This document shows, one piece after another, positions 53,805 to 62,588 of a stretch of 64,000 nt of DNA. Numbering within the stretch: the stretch's first letter is position 1; the number at the start of each line of letters is the position of its first letter. The position numbers were made by a program, and so were the translations under genes. Location of the stretch: contig JADGHL010000006.1 in the NCBI GenBank assembly GCA_019686135.1, positions 33,783 to 97,782 on the forward strand. Reading direction: 5' to 3'. This DNA is from Myxococcaceae bacterium. GTDB taxonomy: Bacteria; Myxococcota; Myxococcia; Myxococcales; Myxococcaceae. The notes under the pieces were generated by a model that had not been told where the DNA came from, did no database searches, and saw only the letters and a list, made by a program, of their open reading frames with translations.

Positions 53805-54679
53805 ACCCGCCACACGATCCAGACGATGAACGCCGCTACCGACGAGCCGATGCAGCAGAGCGCCGGCACGTACTTGCTGCCGCGCGCGTCGCGCTCGTTG
53901 TGGCGCGCGAGGAAGTCGACGGCCAACTCCAGCGCCAGCATCCCGAAGCCCACGATGCCCCAGGTCCACGCGCCCAGGCCGACCGGGAACGACGGCGGGT
54001 GCTTCGCGAGCACCAGGCCGATCCCGTACATCACCCCGAAGCCCATGGGGGCGCCGATCGCCAGCCCGCCGAGCACAAGGAACGTGGTCAAGGCGTCCAC
54101 CGCGCGGTCGATCTTCCCGCCGAAGGACATCGCCCCCGCGAACATCGCGCCGGCGAGCAACAGCACGGTCCAGGCGGACCCGAGCACGATCGCCGCGGCG
54201 ATCTGCAGCACGTCGACGCCGTTGAGGTAGTAGCAGAAGAGCAGAAACGGCACCGCCGCCGACGCGTAGAGGGCGGACTGCAGGCAGTACGCGAGCAGCT
54301 TGCCGTGCAATAGCCGCCGCGCGCCCAGGCCGGTGAGTGTCAGAAGCTCCCAGCCCGCGTCGTTCCGTTCGCGCAACAGCGACAGGTACCCGGTGAACGG
54401 GACGATGAGGAACTGCACCGCCGAGACGCACAGCAGGTACGCGACGATCGCTTGACCGCCGTTCATCCGGGCGTTCTCGTCGCGGATCTCGAGCCAGACG
54501 CCCACGGAGATCGCCAGCGACGCGAGCAGGGTGAGCGCGAACGAGGCCCAGAAGCTGCGGGTGCGCAGGCCCTGGCGGATGTCCTTCACCACCGCCGGGT
54601 TGACGAGGTCCGACCACGCATCGAGCTGCTGGCGCCAGTCGGCCCGCGGGGGCGGCGGCGCGGAGGTGATGGCGGTCAC
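53801..54679 (-). CDS. ABC-2-type exporter permease, short paralogue
   Basis: The 292-residue product has a cytoplasmic N-terminal segment (LVNPAVVKDIRQGLRTRSFW) then about six membrane helices. The segment and later YYLNGVDVLQIAAAIVLGSA closely parallel RLNPIIVKEIRQGLRTRVFW and YYLNGIDLPTILTVIALGAA in the permease at 57321-58856, so the two are paralogues, this one lacking the last 200 residues. Start GTG 54679 overlaps the stop of the upstream VWA gene as GTGA. It probably pairs with the operon's single ATPase. Confidence 0.83.
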   Translation of the reverse strand: MTAITSAPPPPRADWRQQLDAWSDLVNPAVVKDIRQGLRTRSFWASFALTLLASLAISVGVWLEIRDENARMNGGQAIVAYLLCVSAVQFLIVPFTGYLSLLRERNDAGWELLTLTGLGARRLLHGKLLAYCLQSALYASAAVPFLLFCYYLNGVDVLQIAAAIVLGSAWTVLLLAGAMFAGAMSFGGKIDRAVDALTTFLVLGGLAIGAPMGFGVMYGIGLVLAKHPPSFPVGLGAWTWGIVGFGMLALELAVDFLARHNERDARGSKYVPALCCIGSSVAAFIVWIVWRV

Positions 54680-56427
54680 GAAAGCGCCTCCCTCCGCCCC
54701 TTCGCCGGTTCGAAGACGCGCCGGCCAGAGGTGAGCGCGAAGTCGATCATCAACAGCGCCAGGAACGCCACCAGCGCCCACGGCGCGCGCTCGTGCGAGG
54801 CCTTGTGGGTGGCGAGGGCCCCTGCGCTGGCCTCGCGCAGCCCGGCGCCGCGATCGCGCAGATCCGACTCGCGCGGATCCACCGCGAGGTCTTCGAGCGC
54901 GTCGGCCACTTCGCCGTCACGCAGAAGCTCGTAGCGGCCCGGCTGCGCCGGCGCCGGCATCAGCACCGGACCGGAGCCGAAGATGGGTCGCGTGCCATCC
55001 GGTCCGCGCAGCACATTCTGGTGGCCCGCCTCCACCACCACCGGGATTTCCTCTCCGAGCACGAGGTGCCGGCGCGGAAAACCGGGCAAGGACGCGCGCG
55101 CGCGCCGGACGAGGTTGCCCATCAACACCGGCCACGCGGGCGTGCGCTGCAGGTTCGAGCGCGCGAGCGCGATGTTGAAGTGCAGCCGCCCCGAGTCGTC
55201 CTCGGACAGCAGCACCGTCCCGCCGGCGGACAGCAGCGGATGCCCGGGCGGGTTCTCGCCCGCGGTCCACACCACGCCGCCCAGCTGCACGTCCTCCAAC
55301 ACCGGGTGGCCACGCTCGGCGAAGAACGGCCCCACGAAGGTGCGCTGCGTCCCGGGCGCGCCGAAGGTGACGTTGCCCGCCCCGTCCCGCGGTCCGAACG
55401 CGAGCGCTCCGTTCTGACCCACCTCCGCCACACCGGGCGCGACCTTCACAAACCGGTCGATCGCCGCGCGCGTCGCCACGTCCACGCCCTCCACCGAGAT
55501 GCCCACCACCCGCGGCGGCGAAGGAAGAAGCAGGACCGTGCCGTCCTCCGGCAGCGCGTCCTCGGGTAGCGCGACCGTCACCGCGCCCACGTTCTTCAGC
55601 CCGGCGACGAGCAGCGCGCTCCCGCCCGCCGGCACTTCCAGCGTGTGTTCCTGGACGATGGGCGCGCCCTGCTCTACCGCGCCCGACAGGTGCACCGGAA
55701 TCCGGCGCGCTTCACCACCGAAGTTCGCGACCCGGACCGACAGCCGCGCCAGCACGCCCTCGTCGGTTCGCTGCGCGGCGACGATCGCCGCGTTCTCCCG
55801 CGCCTCGCCCAGCGCGCGGACCTCCACCTCCGGAGGGAGCGACGCCGCGTCCGGCAGAGCGTCGGTGATGGCCACGAGCCGCTCGCCCGGGCCCGAAAGC
55901 TCGCGCGCGAGCAGAAGCGCCGGCTGAAGATCGTGCGCGGCGCCCATCGGGTGCCAGGACCCGAGCGCCGCCAGCGCACGGGAGGTCTTCTCCGCCGGCC
56001 CGGCCAGCACGCGCGGCGTCACGCCGCTCTCCACGAGCGTGAGCAGATCCGCGTCCGCCCCGGCGGCCAGCTTCGCCGCCTCCGTCCGCACGCGCTCCGC
56101 CACGGTCGTGCCGTCCGCACCACGCGCGGACATCGACATCGAGCCGTCGAGCACGATGACCAGGTGCCGCTGTTCCGCCTGCGCGCCACATCCGAGGTCG
56201 GAGAGGAACGCCGCCGCGGCGACCACCGCGAGCAGCTCCAACAGGAGCGACAGCTCGCGCGAGAAGCGCTCCAGCCGCGGGCCCGCCTCGGCGCGCTGGT
56301 CCGGCGTGCGCCACAGAAAGAGCGCGCTCACCTGCACCGGCTTCTGCCGGCGGCGGAGGAAGTACGCCGCCACCAGCGGTACGGCTGCGAGCAGCGCGAG
56401 CAACCCGAGCGGAGCGCCGAGGCTCAT
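54676..56427 (-). CDS. BatA-like VWA membrane protein
   Basis: The 583-residue product has an N-terminal BatA-type helix and juxtamembrane segment (LALLAAVPLVAAYFLRRRQKPVQVSALFLW), a second helix near residue 60, then a VWA domain with MIDAS in LDGSMSM near residue 95. A long beta-rich periplasmic region and a C-terminal helix (APWALVAFLALLMIDFAL) follow. Members of this family pair with MoxR and DUF58 proteins, as they do here. The ATG overlaps the DUF58 stop as ATGA (56424-56427). Confidence 0.85.
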   Translation of the reverse strand: MSLGAPLGLLALLAAVPLVAAYFLRRRQKPVQVSALFLWRTPDQRAEAGPRLERFSRELSLLLELLAVVAAAAFLSDLGCGAQAEQRHLVIVLDGSMSMSARGADGTTVAERVRTEAAKLAAGADADLLTLVESGVTPRVLAGPAEKTSRALAALGSWHPMGAAHDLQPALLLARELSGPGERLVAITDALPDAASLPPEVEVRALGEARENAAIVAAQRTDEGVLARLSVRVANFGGEARRIPVHLSGAVEQGAPIVQEHTLEVPAGGSALLVAGLKNVGAVTVALPEDALPEDGTVLLLPSPPRVVGISVEGVDVATRAAIDRFVKVAPGVAEVGQNGALAFGPRDGAGNVTFGAPGTQRTFVGPFFAERGHPVLEDVQLGGVVWTAGENPPGHPLLSAGGTVLLSEDDSGRLHFNIALARSNLQRTPAWPVLMGNLVRRARASLPGFPRRHLVLGEEIPVVVEAGHQNVLRGPDGTRPIFGSGPVLMPAPAQPGRYELLRDGEVADALEDLAVDPRESDLRDRGAGLREASAGALATHKASHERAPWALVAFLALLMIDFALTSGRRVFEPAKGRREALS

Positions 56428-57314
56428 CGCGCCGCCCTCCCCGGCTCCGCACCCGCTCCCTGGACCATGAGCACGCCCACCGGTCCGCGCACGAGCGCTT
56501 CCACCGGGACGCCCGCGCTCACGGTGACGAGCGTGGCGCGAACCCGCGCGGCGGCGGCGCGGAGCAGGCGCTGGTGCCCTTCCAGCCGCCGCTGGTACGC
56601 GCGCAGAACGGCGGGCGAGAGGATGCGCTCGAGCCGCTCGCCGCTCTCCACGTCCACCAGCTGCGCCCCATAGCCGCCGGTGGGCGAGAGGTCCTCCGGG
56701 TCGAGCACCTGCACCAGCGCCAAGGCCGCCGCGCCGCGGGCGATGCGCTCGAGGAAGCGGAAAAAGTCGATCTCGAAGAGGAAGTCGGAGAGGGCTATCC
56801 GCAGGCCGCACGACCGCAGCGGCGGTCCGCGCCGCAGCGCCGCGTCGAAGTCGTCGCGTCCATCGAAGGTCAAGGCGCGCAGAACGGCGGTGGCGCCCAC
56901 AGCACCGGTCCGCTCCGGGCGAGCGCCCGCGGCGATCAGCACCGGCTCCAGCCCTTGCCGCGCGGCGATGCGCGAGAACAGCAGCGCCAGCTCGCGCGTG
57001 CGCGCCGCCTTCGCCGGCGTCATCGCCATTGACCTCGAGCCGTCCACCAGCACCTCGACGCGCGGCGCCACCTCGTCCTGGCGGACGCGGAGGATGAGCT
57101 CGCCGGTGCGCGCCACGGCGTTCCAGTCGATCTGCCGCAGATCGTCCCCCGGCTGGTACGCGCGGAAGTCGTGGATCTCCATCGACGAGCCGACGGATGC
57201 GGCGCGCACCTCGCCCACCTTCCCGCCGTGCGGTCCGCGCGGCAGCGCCAGCTTCGCGCCCTGCGCGGCGCGCTCCACCGCCGCCTCGTCGAGGATGTCG
57301 GCCTTCGGATCCAA
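56424..57314 (-). CDS. DUF58 protein
   Basis: DUF58 proteins are conserved partners of MoxR ATPases and carry a VWA-like fold. The 296-residue product has the signature FRAYQPGDDLRQIDWNAVAR near residue 50 and a degenerate metal site LVDGSRSMAM near residue 90. The frame starts at TTG 57314, six bases after the permease stop. No membrane helix is seen, which fits a cytoplasmic adaptor. Confidence 0.88.
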   Translation of the reverse strand: MDPKADILDEAAVERAAQGAKLALPRGPHGGKVGEVRAASVGSSMEIHDFRAYQPGDDLRQIDWNAVARTGELILRVRQDEVAPRVEVLVDGSRSMAMTPAKAARTRELALLFSRIAARQGLEPVLIAAGARPERTGAVGATAVLRALTFDGRDDFDAALRRGPPLRSCGLRIALSDFLFEIDFFRFLERIARGAAALALVQVLDPEDLSPTGGYGAQLVDVESGERLERILSPAVLRAYQRRLEGHQRLLRAAAARVRATLVTVSAGVPVEALVRGPVGVLMVQGAGAEPGRAAR

Positions 57315-57320
57315 GCGCGA

Positions 57321-58856
57321 TCAACCTTCCCCGGGCGCGGGACTCTGGGCGGGGCCGAGCCGCGCGGCCTCACGTTCCCTGCGGCCTTCTGCTTCGCGCC
57401 AGGCCAGCATCCGGTCCGCCGCGACGGTGAGCAGCAACGCGGCGATCACCAAGACGCCGAGCATCTGCACCGACATCGGAGACTCGTCGCTCCACGGCAC
57501 CGCGCCGAAGTTCACGGACCCCACCAGCGGGTTGAAGAGGTTGAGCACGGGATCGTCCGGGCGGATCCCCACGAGAAGTCCGATCAGCGGCGGTACACTG
57601 GCCGCCAACACGAACACCACCACCGTGAGCACGCGCAGCCCCACCGCCGTGTTGAGCGCGACGAACCCCGACAGCCGCGCCACCACCACCGGAAACGAGA
57701 GGAACAGCGCAGCGTAGGCGCCCGTGGCGAGGATGAAGAACAGCCCCGGCTCCGGGTTCGCCGGAAGATCGTCCGCGGCGCCGTAGAGCGCGGTCCAGAC
57801 GGCGGTGGTGAGCGCGATGAGGGCGATCACGAACCGGAAGCTCCGCACCGCCCCGGGCCGAAGCAGCGACAGCCCCTTCGCACGGAAATGGACCTCGTGG
57901 ACCGGCTCGGCCCCGCCCAGCATGAACACGCCCACGAGGAAGAGAGCGGCGACGAGCACGCCCTGCCCGGTCATCACGAGCTGGTAGCTGCGGTGTTGCT
58001 CGAAGAAGATCCACAGCAACAGCGCCATCGAGCCGGCGATCTGGAAAAGGAGCGCGAGCCGCGGCCCTTTCGCATAGTCCTCGGTGGGCAACGACAGCCG
58101 CGCCGCCGCCGCCTGGTACATCAGGTTCCCGAAGCTGATCATCCCCCACAGCGCTGCGGCGATCGCAGGCACGAACCCGTCGTCGTTCATCACCCGGCGG
58201 CCGTCGAAGGTCAGCCCGCCGGCGACGCTGAGCCCGAGCGCGGTGGCCGCAAGAAGCAGCGCGAGCAACAGAAAGTGCACCAACCCCCGCCACAGCCGCG
58301 ACTCCGCCAGCGTCGCCGCGCACACCGACACGCAGGTGAGGAAGACCATGAACGCGGCGCCGAGGGCGATCACCGTGAGGATGGTCGGCAGGTCGATCCC
58401 ATTCAGGTAGTAGCTGAACAGCATGAACGGCCCCGCCGAACAGCCGTAGAGGAGCGCCTGGGCGAAGAAGGAACCGAACTTGCCGCGGATGATCCGCTTC
58501 GCGCCGAGCCCGGTGAGCGAGAGCAGCACCCAGGTCTCCTCCTCGCGCTCGCGGGCCAGAGAGCGGTAAGCGCTGTACGGGATGATGAAGAAGTGCACCA
58601 GCCCCAGGCAGAAGAAGTACCCGAAGAAGAAGACCTGGCCCGGGCTGGAGAGGCTCCGCTCCATCGCGGCGGCGTAGGCGACCAGGGAGATGACGAAGCA
58701 GGCGAGGAGCATCAGGCCGAAGCACACCCAGAAGACGCGGGTGCGCAGCCCCTGGCGGATCTCCTTGACGATGATCGGATTGAGCCGCTCGGTGAGCGCC
58801 TCGACGCGGCGATTCCACTTTGAGGCCGGACGCGCGGCGGCCGTGCCCTCGCTCAC
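57321..58856 (-). CDS. ABC-2-type exporter permease, long paralogue
   Basis: The 511-residue product begins with a cytoplasmic helix (RLNPIIVKEIRQGLRTRVFW) and has about twelve membrane helices, the usual number for a GldF-like full-length permease or a fused pair. GTG 58856 overlaps the ATPase stop as GTGA (58853-58856). It and the shorter paralogue at 53801-54679 probably share the ATPase encoded next to it. The substrate is unknown. Confidence 0.86.
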   Translation of the reverse strand: MSEGTAAARPASKWNRRVEALTERLNPIIVKEIRQGLRTRVFWVCFGLMLLACFVISLVAYAAAMERSLSSPGQVFFFGYFFCLGLVHFFIIPYSAYRSLAREREEETWVLLSLTGLGAKRIIRGKFGSFFAQALLYGCSAGPFMLFSYYLNGIDLPTILTVIALGAAFMVFLTCVSVCAATLAESRLWRGLVHFLLLALLLAATALGLSVAGGLTFDGRRVMNDDGFVPAIAAALWGMISFGNLMYQAAAARLSLPTEDYAKGPRLALLFQIAGSMALLLWIFFEQHRSYQLVMTGQGVLVAALFLVGVFMLGGAEPVHEVHFRAKGLSLLRPGAVRSFRFVIALIALTTAVWTALYGAADDLPANPEPGLFFILATGAYAALFLSFPVVVARLSGFVALNTAVGLRVLTVVVFVLAASVPPLIGLLVGIRPDDPVLNLFNPLVGSVNFGAVPWSDESPMSVQMLGVLVIAALLLTVAADRMLAWREAEGRREREAARLGPAQSPAPGEG

Positions 58857-59833
58857 GCCACCCTCCCGCGGGTCACCTTCATGAACGCATCCTCCAGATC
58901 CGCCTCGTGCACTTGGAACGAGCACACCGGGACGCTTTGCGCCACGAGCGCCTTCAAGAGCTCTGCGGACACCTCGTCCACCCACGACGGTGTGGGCGTG
59001 GTGCCGGACGGAAGGGCGATCCGCACACGCAGCCGCGCGCCCGCCGCCACCACCTCCTTCACGTGGGGCTGCTCGAGCAACAGCCGCTCCGCACGTTCGG
59101 CGGCCTCGCCCGCGGACAGAAGCCGCAGCTCCAGCTCGCTCTCCGCCGAACCTCCGCGCGAGCTCGCGAGGATCTCCTCCACCGGCCCGGTGGCCAGGAG
59201 CCGCCCCTGTTCGATGATGGCGCACGCGTCACACATCTCGGAGAGCTCAGTGAGGATGTGGCTGGAGATGAGGACCGCCTTGCCCTGCTCCCCGAGCGCC
59301 TTGAGCAATTCACGCAGCTCGATGCGGGCGCGCGGATCCAGCCCGTCCGCCGGCTCGTCGAGGATGAGCAGCTTGGGGTCGTGGAGCAGCGTGCGCCCCA
59401 GCGCGACCCGTTGCTTCATCCCCTTGGACAGCGCGGAGGTGAGCTTGTCGCGAAGCTCGGTGAGCCGCGTGAACTCCATCACCGACTCCACGCGCGCCCG
59501 GCGTTCTGCGCCCTTGAGCCCGTAGGCGCGGGCGAAGAAGTCGAGGAACTCGAAGACGGTCATGTCCTCGTAGGTCCCGTAGCGGTCCGGCATGTAGCCG
59601 ATGAGCGGGCGCGCGCGGTCCGGCTCGTTCACCACCGAGTGGCCGTCGAGGAAGACCTCGCCCCACGTCGGCGTATCCAGCGTGGCGATGATCCGCATCG
59701 TGGTGGACTTGCCCGCGCCGTTGGGCCCGATGAAGCCCATGATGACGCCCGGGTCGACGTTGAAGCTGACGTTGTCCACCGCCCGGAACGATCCGAAGTC
59801 GCGCGTGAGGTTCTTCACCTCGAGCAGGCTCAT
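58853..59833 (-). CDS. ABC transporter ATP-binding protein, GldA-like
   Basis: The 326-residue product has Walker A GPNGAGKST near residue 39, the ABC signature LSKGMKQRVALGR near residue 135, Walker B LLILDEPADGLDP near residue 155 and the switch His in SSHIL. The extra C-terminal 100 residues fit GldA/CcmA-type exporter ATPases. ATG 59833 overlaps the stop of the upstream gene as ATGA (59830-59833). It is the only ATPase of this kind in the operon. Confidence 0.93.
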   Translation of the reverse strand: MSLLEVKNLTRDFGSFRAVDNVSFNVDPGVIMGFIGPNGAGKSTTMRIIATLDTPTWGEVFLDGHSVVNEPDRARPLIGYMPDRYGTYEDMTVFEFLDFFARAYGLKGAERRARVESVMEFTRLTELRDKLTSALSKGMKQRVALGRTLLHDPKLLILDEPADGLDPRARIELRELLKALGEQGKAVLISSHILTELSEMCDACAIIEQGRLLATGPVEEILASSRGGSAESELELRLLSAGEAAERAERLLLEQPHVKEVVAAGARLRVRIALPSGTTPTPSWVDEVSAELLKALVAQSVPVCSFQVHEADLEDAFMKVTRGRVA

Positions 59834-61578
59834 CGCTCCACCTCCCCGCGGACCAGGTGCGCGCTCGAGTGGTGTGACAGCCTCAGGCCTCCCACCGGCA
59901 ACAGCGCCGGCCCCTCGAGCTGCGCGAGGAACTCCCCTTCGCGCAAAGGCTCTCGGATGCGCAGCCCCACGCGGCTGTCGAACCGGCTGTTGAACTCCTG
60001 CAGCGACGCGTCCTGGACGGCGGCGCCGGGGGCGACGGGCTCTGCACGCCGGCTCCCGCCGTCGCGGACGTCGCGGACGAAGTAGTCGACCTGATCCACG
60101 TTCACGCGCGCGACCGTGATGTCACTGCCGAGCGCGTTCTGCACCTCGATGGATCCATCCCCGAGCCGTTTCACCAGAAGCCGCGCCCGCGTCGGCGCCA
60201 CGCTGACCACGCCCCACTCGCGGTAGGTGCGAGAGGGGATGAAGTCGGTGTCGAACGTGGCGCCCCGCGTCCAGTCGATGCTGGGGATCTGGTCGCTGTT
60301 GTAGTCCACCTGCGGGCCGATGATCGCCGCCAGGACGTCCCAGCTCGCCTCGCCCGGCGCGATGTTCGCGTAGAACGCCTCCATCCCCACGGTGATGGCC
60401 CGCTTGTTCTTCCCATCTAGGAGCGTGTACCCCCGCGTGGCGGCGTGGATCGCGAACCCGTCCACCAGGACCGAGTAGCCGACGATCAACAGGCAGGTGA
60501 CGAACGCGGTGGCGGGGATCGTGAGCAGCAGCATCGGCGGGCCGCGGCGGCGCGCCACCCAGACGCTCCCGGGGCCGATCGCCAGGGTGAAGGCCAGGAT
60601 GATCAAGAGGAACCTGCCCACCGGCGCCGTCGCCTGCGGAAGCAGAAAGCGCTCCTTTTCGGGGATCGCGTTCCCGGCGCTGCCATAGGCGTAGCGGTTC
60701 ACGTAGGTCGACGCCGCCACCGGCTTGACGATCTTCTGCGCCAGGGTGAGGTCGGTGTTGAGCGCCAGCGCGCACGCCAGCGGCTCCTCGCTGCACACAC
60801 GCACGTTGCCGAAACCGTAGGGGTACAGCCCCGGCGCGGCGTCCTTCAGCAGCGGGAAGTACGACGGCAGCGCGCGCGAGGGCCGGGTGACGAACACCGT
60901 GCCGCCGGTGGCGGCGTAGGCTTCGATCGCCCGGCACGCGGCGGCGTCCAATTCCTCCGGCGGCGTGAGGAGCACCACCTCGTTGAAGCCCACGTAGGCG
61001 GCCAGCTCGGTGGGCGCCTCACCCGGCGGAATGGCGCGCACGTAGGTGGCGTAGGAGTTGTAGTCGGGCGCGCACCGCGCCACGTCCTGGAATTGCTCCT
61101 CGGTGCCCAGCGCGAGGATCGCCTGCTGCGCCTGCGTGAAGTAGAGCGACTCCGTTCCGCCTTCTTTGATTCCCTTGGCGCTCGCCTCCAGCACGCCGTA
61201 CGTCGCGCCCGCAGGGATGGGGATGGTCACCACCTTGCGCGAGGCCGCCGGAACCTCCACCACACGGCGGATGGTCGCCGAGCTGGTGCCGCGGTAGGTG
61301 AACTCGAGGCGGACGGTCTCTGCCTCCTTGCCCGAGTTGCGGAGGGCCACCTGCATCGGCATGTAGCCGGACCGCGGGGAGACGGTGCTGTTCTCGGAGG
61401 TGACCTGAAGCGTCCCTTCGGCGACGACCACCAGCGGGTGCTGGCCGAAGTTGTAGATGAGGGTGCCATCGTTGGCGCTGACCGGAGGCGACGGCGGCGG
61501 CGTCTCCTGAGCCGACGCGCCGCCCGGCGCCAGCCACACGCCGAGCGCCACCACGAGCGCGGCGCACGCGTTACGCAC
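59830..61578 (-). CDS. Exported membrane protein, GldG/DUF4350-like, unassigned
   Basis: The 582-residue product starts with a signal peptide (ALVVALGVWLAPGGASA), has a periplasmic region with an Ig-like strand pattern and a GATase-like segment (VVLLTPPEELDAAACRAIEA near residue 185, TGGTVFVTRPSRALPSYFPL). Two membrane helices follow (LLIILAFTLAIGPGSVWV near residue 330, IPATAFVTCLLIVGYSVL near residue 360) and then a C-terminal domain. The arrangement recalls GldG-type or DUF4350 proteins that accompany ABC-2 exporters and MoxR, but the match is not secure. Start is GTG 61578, overlapping the moxR stop by eight bases. Confidence 0.7.
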   Translation of the reverse strand: MRNACAALVVALGVWLAPGGASAQETPPPSPPVSANDGTLIYNFGQHPLVVVAEGTLQVTSENSTVSPRSGYMPMQVALRNSGKEAETVRLEFTYRGTSSATIRRVVEVPAASRKVVTIPIPAGATYGVLEASAKGIKEGGTESLYFTQAQQAILALGTEEQFQDVARCAPDYNSYATYVRAIPPGEAPTELAAYVGFNEVVLLTPPEELDAAACRAIEAYAATGGTVFVTRPSRALPSYFPLLKDAAPGLYPYGFGNVRVCSEEPLACALALNTDLTLAQKIVKPVAASTYVNRYAYGSAGNAIPEKERFLLPQATAPVGRFLLIILAFTLAIGPGSVWVARRRGPPMLLLTIPATAFVTCLLIVGYSVLVDGFAIHAATRGYTLLDGKNKRAITVGMEAFYANIAPGEASWDVLAAIIGPQVDYNSDQIPSIDWTRGATFDTDFIPSRTYREWGVVSVAPTRARLLVKRLGDGSIEVQNALGSDITVARVNVDQVDYFVRDVRDGGSRRAEPVAPGAAVQDASLQEFNSRFDSRVGLRIREPLREGEFLAQLEGPALLPVGGLRLSHHSSAHLVRGEVER

Positions 61579-62575
61579 GCACCACCTCCGGCACCGCCTT
61601 GAGCAGCTCGTCCACGACCTGCGTGGGAGCGATCTTCTCCAGCGCGGCCTCCCACGAGAGCACCAACCGGTGGTTGAGCACCGGCGCGGCGACCTCGCGC
61701 ACCTCGTCGAAGCCGACGTTGGGCTTGCCCTTGAGCAGCGCCAGCGCACGCGCGCCGGACGCCATCCCCAGCGCAGCGCGCGGCGAGGCGCCGTAGCGAA
61801 CGAAGCGCTTCACCGCGTCCGGCGAGTTCTCGTTGCGCGGATCCGTCGCCTCCACCAGCCGGCCGATGTACTGGGCGATCGGCGCGGGGAGGTGCACCCG
61901 GTCCGCAGTGGCGAAGAGCGTCGCGAGCGCCTGCGTGTTCTGGAAGACCGGCCCGAGCGCCGGGGGCGCGCCACGGACGCGTTCGGTGAGGATGGTGGCG
62001 AGCGTCTTCGCGCCCACCGGCGGGACCTGCACGCGGAAGAGGAAGCGATCCAGCTGCGCCTCGGGGAGCGGATAGGTCCCCTCGAGCTCGATCGGGTTCT
62101 GGGTGGCGAGCACGAAGAACGGGTCCGGGAGCTTGTGCGTGTTGCCGAGCACCGTGACCGAGCGCTCCTGCATCGCCTCCAGAAGCGCGGCCTGCGTCTT
62201 CGGCGACGAGCGGTTGATCTCGTCGGCGAGCACGACGCTGGCGAAGATCGGCCCCGGCCTGAAGACGAACTCGCGGCCCGCGCGCTCGCCGGAGTCGAGC
62301 ACGTAGGTGCCGGTGATGTCGCCGGGCAGAAGATCCGGCGTGAACTGGATGCGGCGGAACGGCAGGTTGAGCAGCCGCGCCAGTCCCTTGCACAGCTCCG
62401 TCTTACCCAACCCGGGCAGCCCCTCGAGCAGCACGTGGCCACGCGAGACGATGGCGGTGATCACCCGGTCGACGACCTCTTCCTGATCGATCAACACCTG
62501 GTTGAGCCCGCGCCGGAGCATCGAGAGCGTCTCGACGGCAGCGGCGATGTCGTGCGGCTGAAGCAGCTCGGACAA
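61571..62575 (-). CDS. MoxR-family AAA+ ATPase
   Basis: MoxR ATPases act as chaperones that insert cofactors or activate VWA-containing partners. The 334-residue product has Walker A GLPGLGKTELCK near residue 47, Walker B LADEINRSSPKTQAALLEA near residue 105, sensor 1 LATQNPIELEGTYPLPEAQL and sensor 2 region SPRAALGM. Start TTG 62575 is supported by GGAGG five bases upstream; the open frame farther up is not coding. It is followed by the exporter, DUF58 and VWA genes. Confidence 0.92.
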   Translation of the reverse strand: MSELLQPHDIAAAVETLSMLRRGLNQVLIDQEEVVDRVITAIVSRGHVLLEGLPGLGKTELCKGLARLLNLPFRRIQFTPDLLPGDITGTYVLDSGERAGREFVFRPGPIFASVVLADEINRSSPKTQAALLEAMQERSVTVLGNTHKLPDPFFVLATQNPIELEGTYPLPEAQLDRFLFRVQVPPVGAKTLATILTERVRGAPPALGPVFQNTQALATLFATADRVHLPAPIAQYIGRLVEATDPRNENSPDAVKRFVRYGASPRAALGMASGARALALLKGKPNVGFDEVREVAAPVLNHRLVLSWEAALEKIAPTQVVDELLKAVPEVVRA

Positions 62576-62588
62576 AAGGACCTCCGGA

